Source of the DNA: Macondimonas sp035325645
GTDB lineage: Bacteria; Pseudomonadota; Gammaproteobacteria; UBA5335
DNA: 40,962 nt
Assembly (NCBI GenBank): GCA_035325645.1
Contig: DAOKZK010000019.1
Location: 1 to 40,962 of the forward strand
Direction of reading: 5' to 3'
Each line of letters begins with the position of its first letter. Within the stretch, counting starts at the first letter, position 1. The notes beneath the pieces were generated by a model. That model ran no database searches. It was not told where the DNA came from and saw only the letters and a list, made by a program, of their open reading frames with translations. This document shows, piece by piece, positions 32,203-39,813 of this stretch. Position numbers and translations under genes: made by a program.

Positions 32203-33121
32203 AGCCCAGAAAATCCAGCACCCGCCGATTGAATGCTTCCGGTTGCTCCAGATGCAGGAAATGCCCGGCGTGGGGCAACACTTCCTGGCGGCTGTCCGGA
32301 TGAGGGAATGCGAGTTGCCCGCCGCGATACATCTCCGGCCCGATGCAGTCGTCCTCACTTCCCACCAGGACCAGTGCCGGCCAGGGCTTGGCGGAAAACA
32401 TCAGCCGCAGTTGCGTCAACGGTTCGGGTGCACGGAGCAATCGCAGCGGATTGATCAAGGCGCGGTAATAGTCGGTCGCCCGTTCCAGCCCGTGAGGTTC
32501 GCGCAAGCAATCGATGACCCGGCCGAGTTGCGGGTGATCGGGGTCAATGCCCGGTGACCAGCGTTGCCATAGGCGGCGGATGTAGGCGAGATCATCCCGC
32601 CGGATCCGTTCGCAGGCGCCGGGAATCTGGAAATAGTACATATAACGCGATCGCACCATCTGGCGCGGGTTGATACGCCGCAAGAAGGTGCGCAGCGGCG
32701 GCACGGCCGCCAGCACGACCCGATCGATGCGATAGGTCGGCGGCCGGTCCTCCTGCTGCAGCCCACAAAGCATCTGGGCCAAAATGGAGCCCCAGTCGTG
32801 GCCGACGACCGCCAGCCGCTGGCGCGGGGCCACCTGATCCAGAAAGTCACTCAGCATGCGGGCGATCGCCAGAATCGATGCGCCACCCGGATGGGGCAGT
32901 GCCGAATCCCCGTAGCCGGGCATGAACGGCACGAGACATCGATAACCCGCTCGAGAGGCCGCCTCGACCAGACTTTCAAACGTGCGAGGTGTGTCGGGAA
33001 AACCGTGGAGGAGCAGGAGTGATCGATCCCCGGTGCCGAAGTCGTAATAGGCCAGGGGCCCGGATCGGGTCGACCTGTGCTTCAGGGCGGAATTCCAAGG
33101 GTCGGACGTCGGGGGGCTCAC
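32201..33121 (-). CDS. Alpha/beta hydrolase, epoxide hydrolase-like
   Basis: A 306-residue cytoplasmic alpha/beta hydrolase without signal peptide. The oxyanion motif is LLLHGFPDTPRTFE; the nucleophile elbow is VVGHDWGSI with Asp109, the aspartate nucleophile of the epoxide hydrolase and haloalkane dehalogenase branch, not the serine of esterases. PGYGDSALP and an H-containing terminal LPHAGHFLHLEQPEAF (catalytic His) complete the set; the acid is probably in LVGSEDDCIGP. With an AlkB-type oxygenase 170 bases upstream on the same strand, epoxides or related oxidised hydrophobic compounds are a reasonable but unproven substrate. Confidence 0.88.
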   Translation of the reverse strand: MSPPTSDPWNSALKHRSTRSGPLAYYDFGTGDRSLLLLHGFPDTPRTFESLVEAASRAGYRCLVPFMPGYGDSALPHPGGASILAIARMLSDFLDQVAPRQRLAVVGHDWGSILAQMLCGLQQEDRPPTYRIDRVVLAAVPPLRTFLRRINPRQMVRSRYMYYFQIPGACERIRRDDLAYIRRLWQRWSPGIDPDHPQLGRVIDCLREPHGLERATDYYRALINPLRLLRAPEPLTQLRLMFSAKPWPALVLVGSEDDCIGPEMYRGGQLAFPHPDSRQEVLPHAGHFLHLEQPEAFNRRVLDFLG

Positions 33122-33242
33122 GATAGGGCATCCGGTGGTTCAGGTTATGTTGACCGATGGACAATGCGTCGCAGCGGCTCGACGGGGTTGAGCGGCGGAG
33201 GCAGCGCGCCTGGCCTCGCAAGTGTGACCGACGGCGATCGGC

Positions 33243-33283
33243 CCACCTCTGTGCCGGCGCTTCCGCCGCCGGCTCAGAGGTGG
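33243..33283 (-). terminator. Strong stem-loop after alkB
   Basis: CCACCTCTG (33243-33251) pairs with CAGAGGTGG (33275-33283), followed inward by one mismatch and GCCGG with CCGGC (33253-33257, 33269-33273). The 41-base hairpin begins nine bases past the alkB stop. It lacks a T-run but its stability and position make it the likely transcript end. Confidence 0.5.
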
Positions 33284-33291
33284 CGCGGCGC

Positions 33292-34602
33292 TCACGCGCG
33301 CGCGAGCAGTCCGGCCGGGGCGTCGGGCGGCAGGTGCCCATCGAGTGGATCGCCGGGCCGGATCGGCGGCACGGGCCGCCCCTGTTGCTCATAGTAGCGC
33401 CGGGCCGCGGCCATCAATTCGGGAACCCCACTGCGGAGGTTTTCCCGAGCGGCGAGTTCACGTTCGGCCGGTGTGGCAAACCGTTCATCCCACTCGAGCA
33501 GGCGCGGGGTGATGACGCGATTCCACCACGACGGGAACATCGCGACAAACCCGGTGGCCAGATAGCCCCAAGGCGTACTCATTGCGCGCCCCATGTGGGC
33601 CATGGGCTGCAACTCGTATTCTTCGACCTGGGCGTCGGAGTGGTGGTGAGAATGGCGCGAGATGGCCGACACCAGCCAGTAGGTCATGCGGTGGGCATCA
33701 TCCCAGGCATGACGCGGCTGGAAGGGTTGCGTCGGCACCCGGACCAAGCCCTGATGTTCGATGTAGTTGGCCACCTCCAGTCCGGTATGGGCCAGGATCC
33801 CGATGATGAGGAAAGCCAGCACCCCGGCAAGCCCGGCGGCATGGAAGAACATGGCGGCCACCAGCAGTTCGATGGCCCAGCCCTGCAACGCGCCGTTGCG
33901 CCAGCTCCACACCGGCTGACCCATCTTTTCGAGGCGTTTCTTTTCCAGCGCCCAGGTCATGCGGTACTGGCCAATCACCGAGCGCAACCGGAATTTCCAG
34001 AAGCTCTCGCCGCGGCGGGCCCAGGACGGATCGGCCGGCGTGCCGACGAGGTTGTGGTGTCCGTAGGGGTGGCGGATGGTGAAGTAGCTGAACATGCCGA
34101 ACGCCGACCCGACGCGTGCGGCGATGACCGATTTGAGATCGTAAGTGCGATGACCCAGATTGTGCCCGATCACCACGCCGGCGATGGTCCCCGCACCGGC
34201 GGCAAGTGCCAGTCCACCCAGCAGCGTGCCGAAGTTGTCATGGGCTGCGTGCGCCGCGATCGCATCGAAGCCGGTCAGCGACTGGATCGCGGCACCGATG
34301 CCGAACAGGTCGACACCGTTGGGCAGGCCGAGCATCCATGCGAATGCGATGACCACGCTCATCAGCACCGGCTGGCTAAGGACTTCCATCCAGATCAGCA
34401 GATCGAGGTGGCGCCAGGTGCCTTCGTAGTGACGCGTGTCTTCGCCGAAAAACAGATCGCCCACGATTACATAGAGCGCCAGTGCCAGCGCGTAGATCAG
34501 CAGCCCAGAGCCGCCCACGATGAAAAGCGGAAGGGATAGACCCAGCAGAAGGGGAAACTGAAAGAACTTGACGTAGTCCCATACGGAACGAATGGCATTC
34601 AT
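33292..34602 (-). CDS. alkB: AlkB-type membrane monooxygenase
   Basis: A 436-residue integral membrane diiron oxygenase of the alkane 1-monooxygenase/XylM family, which hydroxylates terminal carbons of alkanes or similar compounds with electrons from rubredoxin. Histidine boxes are GHNLGHR (147, 151), RHPYGHHN (178, 182, 183), the lone NYIEHQG (283) and SRHSHHHSD (317, 319-321). RGESFWKFRLRSV and VWSWRN are also family-specific. The first box is usually HELIHK or similar; HNLGH is atypical. Six membrane segments are expected. The ATG at 34602 follows GAGGAGA. No rubredoxin, reductase or regulator gene is adjacent, so electron donors lie elsewhere. Confidence 0.9.
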   Translation of the reverse strand: MNAIRSVWDYVKFFQFPLLLGLSLPLFIVGGSGLLIYALALALYVIVGDLFFGEDTRHYEGTWRHLDLLIWMEVLSQPVLMSVVIAFAWMLGLPNGVDLFGIGAAIQSLTGFDAIAAHAAHDNFGTLLGGLALAAGAGTIAGVVIGHNLGHRTYDLKSVIAARVGSAFGMFSYFTIRHPYGHHNLVGTPADPSWARRGESFWKFRLRSVIGQYRMTWALEKKRLEKMGQPVWSWRNGALQGWAIELLVAAMFFHAAGLAGVLAFLIIGILAHTGLEVANYIEHQGLVRVPTQPFQPRHAWDDAHRMTYWLVSAISRHSHHHSDAQVEEYELQPMAHMGRAMSTPWGYLATGFVAMFPSWWNRVITPRLLEWDERFATPAERELAARENLRSGVPELMAAARRYYEQQGRPVPPIRPGDPLDGHLPPDAPAGLLARA

Positions 34603-35029
34603 GTCGTCGTCTCCTCGAAAGTTCAGGTACCTCAGTCCTCTGCGGGACCGTCTCCCTAACATGGCATCGCCATACCGATCGTTCAATCAACTGCGACGAT
34701 TGGTCGCATGCCGCCTTGCACCATGTTTCCGATCTGGCCCTGGTTTTTTGCCGTAACCCCTGTTCGTTGAAGGCGTTCCGGGGGGGCGCTGCCCAAGACG
34801 CTTGACGCGGGCATCCGCTATTCGCGCTGGCCTATGATGTGCGTTCGGCCGGGAGGATCTCTTGGGCCGCGCGTGCATGGAGGAGGCGTTTGTTGGGGGC
34901 GGCCGGTAAGCAGCGGAGGGGATGCGTGCCGCGCGGTGTCGTGCCTGCAATCCCCGGCGATGCCGACCCTCCGATTCTCAGGCATGCCGGGCCGACCATC
35001 TGCGAAAAAACATCCCCGGGAGCACACCG
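34603..35029. other. 427-base divergent intergenic region with an inverted repeat
   Basis: Between alkB (minus) and the FAH-family gene (plus). It contains TGCGAC-GATTG-GTCGCA (34692-34708), a perfect six-base inverted repeat with a five-base spacer, about 90 bases upstream of the alkB start; a TTGATT follows on the minus strand, so it could be an operator for alkB. A TATGAT (34833-34838) is a possible -10 for the FAH gene. Small frames on both strands are not convincing genes. Confidence 0.4.
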
Positions 35030-35713
35030 ATGAGTCTCATTTTTCCGCCCGCGCCTGCCGTCACCATCCCGATCCGTTCGGGCGGGCTGTTTCCAGTCCG
35101 GCAGATCTATTGCGTGGGTCGCAACTATGCCGCGCATGCCCGCGAGATGGGCGGCGATCCCAAGCGCGAGCCGCCGTTTTTCTTCATGAAGCCGGCCTGG
35201 TCGGTCCTGCCGAGCGGCGCGGCGCTGGCCTATCCGCCTGAGACTGCGGACCTGCAGCCGGAGGTGGAGCTGGTGGTGGCGCTGGGCGCCGGGGGGCGAA
35301 GCATTCCCGAAGCCGAGGCAAGCGCCTGCATCTTCGGCTATGCCGTGGGCCTCGACATGACCCGGCGCGACCTGCAGCAGGCGGCCAAGGCGCACGGGCG
35401 GCCTTGGGATCTGGGCAAAAGCTTCGAGGGCGCCGCACCCATCGGCGCGGTGACCCCGGTTGCGGCATGCGGCCGCCTCGACGCCGGTCCGATCATCCTT
35501 CAGGTGAACGGCGCGCTGCGCCAGTCGGGCGATCTCGGTCAGATGATCTGGGCGGTGCCGCAGATCATCGCCGCCCTGTCGCACCTGGTCGCGCTGCATC
35601 CGGGCGATCTCATCTTCACCGGCACGCCGGCCGGCGTGGCTCCCGTGGTGCCCGGAGATCGGCTGGAGGCGCGCATCGCAGGCCTCGAGCCGCTCACGGT
35701 TCGTATCGCCTGA
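35030..35713 (+). CDS. Fumarylacetoacetate hydrolase family protein
   Basis: A 227-residue cytoplasmic metal-dependent hydrolase or isomerase acting on beta-diketo acids; similar in size to fumarylpyruvate hydrolase and YcgM. Signatures are IYCVGRNYAAHAREMGG, metal-binding glutamates in QPEVELVVALGAGG and aspartate in GLDMTRRDLQQ, the lysine in LGKSFEGAAPIG, and HPGDLIFTGTPAGVAPVVPG. The ATG at 35030 is preceded by GGGAG; a frame from 34922 adds a nonconserved leader. The exact substrate cannot be inferred; no aromatic degradation genes are nearby. A hairpin directly follows the stop. Confidence 0.92.
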   Translation: MSLIFPPAPAVTIPIRSGGLFPVRQIYCVGRNYAAHAREMGGDPKREPPFFFMKPAWSVLPSGAALAYPPETADLQPEVELVVALGAGGRSIPEAEASACIFGYAVGLDMTRRDLQQAAKAHGRPWDLGKSFEGAAPIGAVTPVAACGRLDAGPIILQVNGALRQSGDLGQMIWAVPQIIAALSHLVALHPGDLIFTGTPAGVAPVVPGDRLEARIAGLEPLTVRIA

Positions 35714-35729
35714 GCGCAGATCTCTGCGC
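35714..35729 (+). terminator. Hairpin directly after the FAH-family gene
   Basis: GCGCAGA-TC-TCTGCGC starts with the base after the TGA stop. A six-base stem with an ATCT loop is the realistic fold. There is no T-run, so it is a possible rather than certain transcript end before trpG. Confidence 0.4.
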
Positions 35730-35890
35730 CGTGCGCGCCGTGGCTGGCCATCCGACGGATCCGCAGCCGATCCGTTGGCAACACGCAGCCTGCGCCAAGG
35801 CAGGCCGACCCCAAGGCCGCGTGTCTGCGGTACCATAACCGGTCAACCGCTGGTGTGTGAGCGGGAAGGGCAGCGCGGGATGGCGTCGAC

Positions 35891-36490
35891 ATGATCTTGA
35901 TGATCGACAACTACGATTCCTTCACCTACAACCTGGTCCAGTATCTGGGCGAGCTGGGTTGCGAGGTGGCGGTGCACCGCAACGACCAGATCACGCTGGA
36001 GCAGATCGCCGCGCTCGCGCCGAGCCACATCGTGATTTCCCCGGGTCCCTGCACGCCCAACGAGGCAGGCGTCTCGGTGCCGCTCATCCACCGCTTCGCC
36101 GGCCATATTCCGATCCTCGGCGTCTGTCTCGGGCATCAGAGCATCGGCCAGGCTTTTGGCGCCCACGTCGTCCATGCCAAGCGGCTGATGCACGGCAAGA
36201 CCTCCGAGGTTTATCACACCGGACAGGGCGTGTTCCGTGGCCTGCCCAGCCCCTTCACGGCGACCCGCTACCATTCGCTGGTGGTCGATCCGGACAGTCT
36301 GCCGGCATGCCTCGAGGTGACTGCCTGGACGCTCGAGGCCGACGGCTCGCGCGAGGAAATCATGGGTCTCAGGCATCGCACGCTCGCGGTCGAAGGCGTG
36401 CAGTTCCATCCCGAGTCCATCCTCACGGAGCACGGTCACGACCTGCTGCGCAATTTCCTCGAAGCGCCGGCGCCGGCGCGCGCGGCCTGA
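35891..36490 (+). CDS. trpG: Anthranilate synthase glutaminase subunit TrpG (possibly also PabA)
   Basis: Releases ammonia from glutamine for anthranilate synthesis with TrpE. It has 199 residues, class I glutamine amidotransferase fold. It opens with MIDNYDSFTYNLVQYLGELG; the nucleophile is Cys79 in GVCLGHQSIGQAFG, and the catalytic histidine-glutamate pair is in GVQFHPESILTEHG. The trpG and pabA products are alike and one protein often serves both pathways; position before trpD and trpC favours trpG. No trpE is found directly upstream, so that subunit is encoded elsewhere. It is followed by trpD after 12 bases. Confidence 0.94.
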   Translation: MILMIDNYDSFTYNLVQYLGELGCEVAVHRNDQITLEQIAALAPSHIVISPGPCTPNEAGVSVPLIHRFAGHIPILGVCLGHQSIGQAFGAHVVHAKRLMHGKTSEVYHTGQGVFRGLPSPFTATRYHSLVVDPDSLPACLEVTAWTLEADGSREEIMGLRHRTLAVEGVQFHPESILTEHGHDLLRNFLEAPAPARAA

Positions 36491-36502
36491 GGGACGGCGA
36501 TC

Positions 36503-37528
36503 GTGGACCTGCCCCAGGCCATCGCGCGGCTGATCGAGCGCGGCAATCTTGATGACGCCGAAATGACCAAGGTGATGCAGGCCATCATGTCCGGTCAGGC
36601 CACGCCGGCGCAGATCGGCGGCTTTCTCGTCGCCCTGCGCATGAAGGGCGAGACGGTGACCGAGATCGCAGCCGCAGCGCGGGTCATGCGCGAGCTGGCG
36701 ACGCCGGTGCCGGTCGCCGATCCCACTTATCTGGTCGATACCTGCGGCACGGGCGGGGACGGTCGGGGGCTGTTCAACGTCTCGACGACAGCGGCCTTCG
36801 TGGTGGCAGCCGCCGGCGGACGGGTGGCCAAGCACGGCAACCGCTCGGTCTCGAGCCGCAGCGGCAGCGCGGATGTGCTGGAAGCTGCCGGGGTGCGGCT
36901 CGATCTGGCGCCGGAGGCGGTGGCGCATTGCATCGATGCGCTGGGCGTGGGCTTTCTGTTTGCGCCGGCCCATCACGGCGCCATGCGCCATGCCGTCGGT
37001 CCGCGCCGGGAACTGGGTGTGCGCACCCTGTTCAACCTGCTGGGACCGCTGACCAATCCGGCGCGGGCGCCGAATCAGCTTCTGGGCGTGTTCGATGCCG
37101 CCTGGGTGGAGCCCATGGCGCAGGTGTTGGGCGCGCTGGGCAGCCGTCATGTCATGGTGGTGCACGCCGAGGACGGACTCGATGAGATCAGCATCCACGC
37201 GCCGACCCGGGTCGCCGAGTTGCGCGCGGGCGAGGTCGTCAACCACGTCCTGACGCCGGAGGATTTCGGCGTGCCGCGCCAGTCGCTGGACAGCCTCGAG
37301 ATCGGCTCGCCCGATGACAGCCTGGCACTGATGCGCGAGGTATTGGGCGGCGCGGTGGGCGCGGCCCGGGACATCGTGCTCGTCAATGCGGCCGCGGCCT
37401 TGTACGTCGCCGGCCGGGCGGGGGATGTGCGCGCCGGCATGGCCTTGGCGGCGGAGGCGATCGACTCCGGCGAGGCGGGCCGGCGTCTGGACGCGCTGGC
37501 GCGGCGTTCGCAGGAGCTCGCGGCATGA
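36503..37528 (+). CDS. trpD: Anthranilate phosphoribosyltransferase TrpD
   Basis: Transfers phosphoribose from PRPP to anthranilate, the second step of the tryptophan branch. It has 341 residues. The PRPP-binding motif is DTCGTGGDGRGLFNVST; KHGNRSVSSRSGSADVLEAAG and FLFAPAHHGAMRHAVGPRRE are the anthranilate-site motifs. RTLFNLLGPLTNPA is also conserved. The start is a GTG at 36503, 12 bases after trpG. The stop overlaps the trpC ATG by four bases, implying coupled translation. Confidence 0.97.
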   Translation: MDLPQAIARLIERGNLDDAEMTKVMQAIMSGQATPAQIGGFLVALRMKGETVTEIAAAARVMRELATPVPVADPTYLVDTCGTGGDGRGLFNVSTTAAFVVAAAGGRVAKHGNRSVSSRSGSADVLEAAGVRLDLAPEAVAHCIDALGVGFLFAPAHHGAMRHAVGPRRELGVRTLFNLLGPLTNPARAPNQLLGVFDAAWVEPMAQVLGALGSRHVMVVHAEDGLDEISIHAPTRVAELRAGEVVNHVLTPEDFGVPRQSLDSLEIGSPDDSLALMREVLGGAVGAARDIVLVNAAAALYVAGRAGDVRAGMALAAEAIDSGEAGRRLDALARRSQELAA

Positions 37529-38361
37529 CGCAGCCTGAAGCGCAGGAAGACATCCTCGCCCGGATTCTGGCGCGCAAGCGGGAAGAGGTGGCCGATCGCA
37601 GCGCACGCGTGCCGCTCGGCGAGTTGCAGGCCCGCGTGCAGGACTGCGCGCCCGTGCGCGATTTCACGGCGGCCTTGCAGAGGCGCACCCTCCGCGGCGA
37701 GCCGGCCGTCATCGCCGAGATCAAGCGCGCATCCCCGAGTAAGGGCTTGCTGCGCGCCGACTTCGATCCGGCCGCGATTGCCCGCAGCTATGAGGCCGGC
37801 GGGGCGGCGTGTCTGTCGGTGCTGACCGATCGCGATTTCTTTCAGGGAGCAACGGCCTTTCTGCTCGCGGCGCGGGCGGCCTGCGCCCTGCCGGTCCTGC
37901 GCAAGGATTTCATGGTCGATCCCTACCAGATCTGGGAATCGCGCCAGATGGGCGCCGACTGCATCCTGCTCATCGTGGCGGCGCTGAGTGATGAGCAGTT
38001 GGTCGAACTGGAGGCGTTGGCGCGCTCGCTGGGATTGGCGGTGCTGGTCGAGGTGCACGATGCGGCCGAGCTGGAGCGTGCCCTGCGCCTGCCGGACTCT
38101 GTGCTGATCGGGATCAACAACCGCAACCTGCGCACCTTCGAGACCCGGCTCGAGACCACCTGGACGCTTATGCACGCCATCCCGGCCGGGCGGCTCATCG
38201 TCACCGAAAGCGGCATCCATACGCCGGCGGACGTGGCAGCCATGCGGGCCCGCGGCATACATGCCTTCCTGGTTGGGGAAGCCTTCATGCGCGCGCCGGA
38301 CCCCGGCGTCCGCCTGCGGGAATTGTTCGATACGACGACTGCTCACAAGGAGCTGCCATGA
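37525..38361 (+). CDS. trpC: Indole-3-glycerol phosphate synthase TrpC
   Basis: Closes the indole ring in tryptophan synthesis. It has 278 residues, a monofunctional TIM barrel without a fused TrpF domain. The N-terminal ILARILARKREEVADR helix is typical; catalytic elements are VIAEIKRASPSKG (lysine), LPVLRKDFMVDPYQIWESRQ (lysine and aspartate), VEVHDAAELERAL and IGINNRNLRTF, with the phosphate site in VTESGIHTPADV. It overlaps trpD by four bases and the OsmC-family gene by four. Confidence 0.97.
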   Translation: MTQPEAQEDILARILARKREEVADRSARVPLGELQARVQDCAPVRDFTAALQRRTLRGEPAVIAEIKRASPSKGLLRADFDPAAIARSYEAGGAACLSVLTDRDFFQGATAFLLAARAACALPVLRKDFMVDPYQIWESRQMGADCILLIVAALSDEQLVELEALARSLGLAVLVEVHDAAELERALRLPDSVLIGINNRNLRTFETRLETTWTLMHAIPAGRLIVTESGIHTPADVAAMRARGIHAFLVGEAFMRAPDPGVRLRELFDTTTAHKELP

Positions 38362-38783
38362 AAGCTCGGGTCAAGTGGGTCGAGGAGGTGACTTTCCTCG
38401 GCGAGTCGGGAAGCGGCCATGCCGTCGTGATGGACGGTCCACCGGAGACAGGTGGCCGCAATCTGGGCGTGCGGCCCATGGAAATGCTGCTGATCGGCAT
38501 GGGCGGCTGCGCCAGCTTCGACGTGGTGCAGATCCTGCGCAAGAGTCGGCAGCGCATCACCGATTGCGTGGCCGAACTCACAGCCGAACGGGCCGCGACC
38601 GACCCCAAGGTCTTCACCCGGATTCATATTTCCTTCATCGTCACCGGGCATGATCTGGGCGAGGCGCAGGTCAGTCGGGCCGTGTCGTTGTCCGCTGAGA
38701 AGTATTGTTCGGCCTCGATCATGCTGGGCAAGACAGCGGAGATTACCCACAGCTTCGAGATCCGGGCGGCAGCCGTCGCCTGA
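38358..38783 (+). CDS. OsmC/Ohr-family protein (YhfA-like)
   Basis: A 141-residue OsmC-like protein, a family of thiol-based peroxidases and related proteins; this one is closest in form to YhfA. It has FLGESGSGHAVVMDG, MEMLLIGMGGCASFDVVQIL with the first cysteine, and AVSLSAEKYCSASIML with the second, the two-cysteine pattern of the superfamily. The ATG overlaps the trpC stop, so it is the last member of the trpGDC transcript. The link to tryptophan synthesis is positional only; the same order trpC-osmC-speD occurs, as far as I recall, in other gammaproteobacteria. Confidence 0.93.
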   Translation: MKARVKWVEEVTFLGESGSGHAVVMDGPPETGGRNLGVRPMEMLLIGMGGCASFDVVQILRKSRQRITDCVAELTAERAATDPKVFTRIHISFIVTGHDLGEAQVSRAVSLSAEKYCSASIMLGKTAEITHSFEIRAAAVA

Positions 38784-38793
38784 GCTTTGAGGT

Positions 38794-38822
38794 GAGACAG
38801 GGCAGGTTTCTTGCCCTATAAT
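38794..38822 (+). promoter_or_regulatory. Probable speD promoter
   Basis: GAGACA (38794-38799), 17 bases, TATAAT (38817-38822): four of six at -35 and a perfect -10. It starts 11 bases after the OsmC-family stop. Transcription from about 38829 would place a terminator-like hairpin at the start of the leader. Confidence 0.65.
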
Positions 38823-38834
38823 TCATCCCCCCCT

Positions 38835-38869
38835 GAAGCGATCCGGAGCCGGATTCTTCGGGTTTTTTT
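38835..38869 (+). terminator. Intrinsic-terminator-like hairpin in the speD leader
   Basis: GAAG (38835-38838), ATCC (38841-38844), loop GGAGCC, GGAT (38851-38854), CTTC (38856-38859), then GGG and seven T residues (38863-38869). It is the clearest intrinsic terminator form in the window. It lies between the consensus -10 and the speD start, so it either ends the trp-osmC transcript or attenuates speD, or both. Confidence 0.65.
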
Positions 38870-38949
38870 CTTCTGGCGCTTTCCGACCGGAACTCGGGGG
38901 AGGCGTGGGACTCTCCGGGTATCCCGTCCCGGATCTGGAGGATCTTGCA

Positions 38950-39813
38950 TTGCTGCAACCGACCAACAAGATCAAGCTGCACGGCTTCAACAATCTGACC
39001 AAGTCGCTGAGCTTCAACATCTACGACGTCTGCTACGCCCGCACGGACGAGCAGACCGGGCGTTACATCCAGTACATCGACGAGGCCTACAACGCCGAGC
39101 GTCTGACCGGCATCCTTACCGATGTGGCCAACATCATCGGCGCCAACATCCTCAACATCGCCCGCCAGGATTACGATCCCCAGGGCGCCAGTGTGACCAT
39201 GCTGATTTCGGAAGGCCCGGTCGATCCGGAGGAGTCCGACAACAGCGAGTCGCCCGGCCCCTTGCCGGAGACCGTACTGGCGCATCTGGACAAGAGCCAC
39301 ATCACGGTCCACACCTATCCGGAGAGCCACCCGCACAACAACGTCAGCACCTTCCGGGCGGACATCGATGTATCGACCTGCGGCGTGATCTCGCCGCTCA
39401 AGGCACTGAATTACCTGCTGCACAGCTTCGAGTCGGACATCGTGACCATCGACTATCGTGTGCGCGGCTTCACGCGTGACGTGCGCGGGCGCAAGCACTT
39501 CATCGATCATTCCATCAACTCGGTGCAGAACTACCTGACGCGCGACACGCTCTCCCGCTACCAGATGATGGATGTCAACGTCTATCAGGAAAACATCTTT
39601 CATACCAAGATGATCCTGCGCGATTTCCGTCTGGATGATTACCTGTTCGGGGAGACCGAGGCGGAACTCGATCCCAAGGAGCGCAAGGCCATCCGCAAGC
39701 AGCTGCGCCATGAGATGCTGGAGATCTTCTATGGCCGCAACATGCGCAAGGTGAACGAGTGGGGCGGCGAGCCCGAGGTCCAGCGTGCCCGCGGGCGGGG
39801 GTCTCAGAAGTAA
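38950..39813 (+). CDS. speD: S-adenosylmethionine decarboxylase proenzyme SpeD
   Basis: Makes decarboxylated SAM, the aminopropyl donor for spermidine. It has 287 residues from this start, enterobacterial type (E. coli 264). The proenzyme cleaves itself at Lys115-Ser116 in LDKSHITVHTYPES to form the pyruvoyl group. The rest is very close to E. coli: KIKLHGFNNLTKSLSF, NIARQDYDPQGASVT, STCGVISPLKALNYLLHS, DVNVYQENIFHTKM. I chose TTG at 38950, since GGAGG lies eight bases upstream and the protein then begins five to six residues before the conserved KLHGFNN. A GTG at 38905 is the alternative. The 3' end overlaps convergent coq7 by ten bases. No speE is adjacent. Confidence 0.96.
   Translation: MLQPTNKIKLHGFNNLTKSLSFNIYDVCYARTDEQTGRYIQYIDEAYNAERLTGILTDVANIIGANILNIARQDYDPQGASVTMLISEGPVDPEESDNSESPGPLPETVLAHLDKSHITVHTYPESHPHNNVSTFRADIDVSTCGVISPLKALNYLLHSFESDIVTIDYRVRGFTRDVRGRKHFIDHSINSVQNYLTRDTLSRYQMMDVNVYQENIFHTKMILRDFRLDDYLFGETEAELDPKERKAIRKQLRHEMLEIFYGRNMRKVNEWGGEPEVQRARGRGSQK

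Noticed and set aside
35843..37606. 587-codon minus-strand frame
   Set aside because: Antisense to trpG and trpD, both of which are firmly identified.
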